Shown here piece by piece: positions 7,957 to 8,085 of a stretch of 8,085 bases of DNA (positions are counted from its first letter, which is position 1; every line of letters begins with the position of its first letter). Origin of the DNA: Bacteroidales bacterium 45-6 (GTDB lineage Bacteria > Bacteroidota > Bacteroidia > Bacteroidales > Dysgonomonadaceae); the NCBI GenBank assembly GCA_001897035.1, contig MKRS01000448.1, positions 1 to 8,085 on the forward strand. Direction: 5' to 3'. A program made the position numbers and the translations under genes. The notes below the pieces were generated by a model. That model made no database searches. It saw only the letters and a program-made list of their open reading frames with translations, and was not told the origin of the DNA.

Positions 7957-7981
7957 CCTGTTTTCCCCAAAAGAGAACAGG
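7957..7981. repeat. Inverted repeat in the lctP leader
   Basis: CCTGTT (7957-7962) and AACAGG (7976-7981) are perfectly complementary around a 13-base spacer that adds two more pairs after one mismatch. It lies about 110 bases before the lctP start. As RNA it would be a small hairpin in the leader; as DNA it could be a protein site. No U-run follows, so it does not look like an attenuator. Function unknown. Confidence 0.35.
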
Positions 7982-7992
7982 TCTATCGACTG

Positions 7993-8008
7993 GTGGCAGC
8001 TCTGTGGC
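7993..8008. repeat. GTGGC pair one helical turn apart
   Basis: GTGGC occurs at 7993-7997 and 8004-8008, an 11-base period, just downstream of the candidate -7 box and so near the expected transcription start. Pairs at this spacing can be repressor sites, but the units are only five bases long and may be chance. No regulator gene lies in the window. Confidence 0.2.
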
Positions 8009-8015
8009 GACAAAA

Positions 8016-8023
8016 CAAATGTA
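8016..8023 (-). promoter_or_regulatory. Candidate Bacteroidota promoter for the lactate operon
   Basis: Read on the minus strand this is TACATTTG, an exact match to the Bacteroidota -7 box TAnnTTTG. A weak -33-like ATTG lies 22 bases upstream, slightly beyond the usual distance. Transcription would start near 8010, giving a leader of about 160 bases before lctP. This is the best -7 match I found in the 239 bases upstream of the permease, and it would drive all five genes. It is a prediction from the consensus only. Confidence 0.4.
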
Positions 8024-8085
8024 GCAAATGAAATTTCATAAAAAGCAATGAAAATGTGTGTTCTTTAGCATATTTATCCTGTATA

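Overview
The window is mostly a bacterial lactate-utilisation operon, read entirely on the minus strand. Its order of transcription is lactate permease (lctP/lldP), lutA, lutB, lutC, and a large FAD/Fe-S D-lactate dehydrogenase of the Dld-II type. The proteins look like those of Bacteroidota, probably Bacteroidales. Supporting signs are the mostly absent Shine-Dalgarno sequences, two upstream boxes matching the Bacteroidota -7 consensus TAnnTTTG, coding DNA close to 48% GC in the line counted, and AT-rich gaps. The genus cannot be fixed by reading alone.

Layout, left to right. Bases 1-521 hold no credible gene. This stretch is AT-rich (about 33% GC by hand count), unusually rich in CpG, carries an AAG/poly-A simple repeat, and contains a GTAAG...TTTAG segment resembling a short eukaryotic intron. 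It may be foreign to the operon, for example insect host DNA joined by assembly error or by a real insertion, or it may be an ordinary AT-rich intergenic region. From 522 to 7846 come five intact genes on the minus strand, separated by -4 to about 80 bases. From 7847 to 8085 lies the operon's upstream region, with a candidate promoter and a leader of about 160 bases.

How the genes work together: the permease brings in lactate. LutABC is a membrane-associated or cytosolic iron-sulfur complex that oxidises L-lactate to pyruvate. The 938-residue flavoprotein is expected to oxidise D-lactate. The locus would therefore let the cell grow on, or detoxify, both stereoisomers. The same gene set (permease, Dld-II, LldEFG) is the known lactate module of Shewanella, so the operon is a well-described system and not a new one. 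I found no CRISPR array, tRNA, rRNA, transposase or defence system. The least explained part of the window is its left 520 bases and the junction with the dehydrogenase gene.
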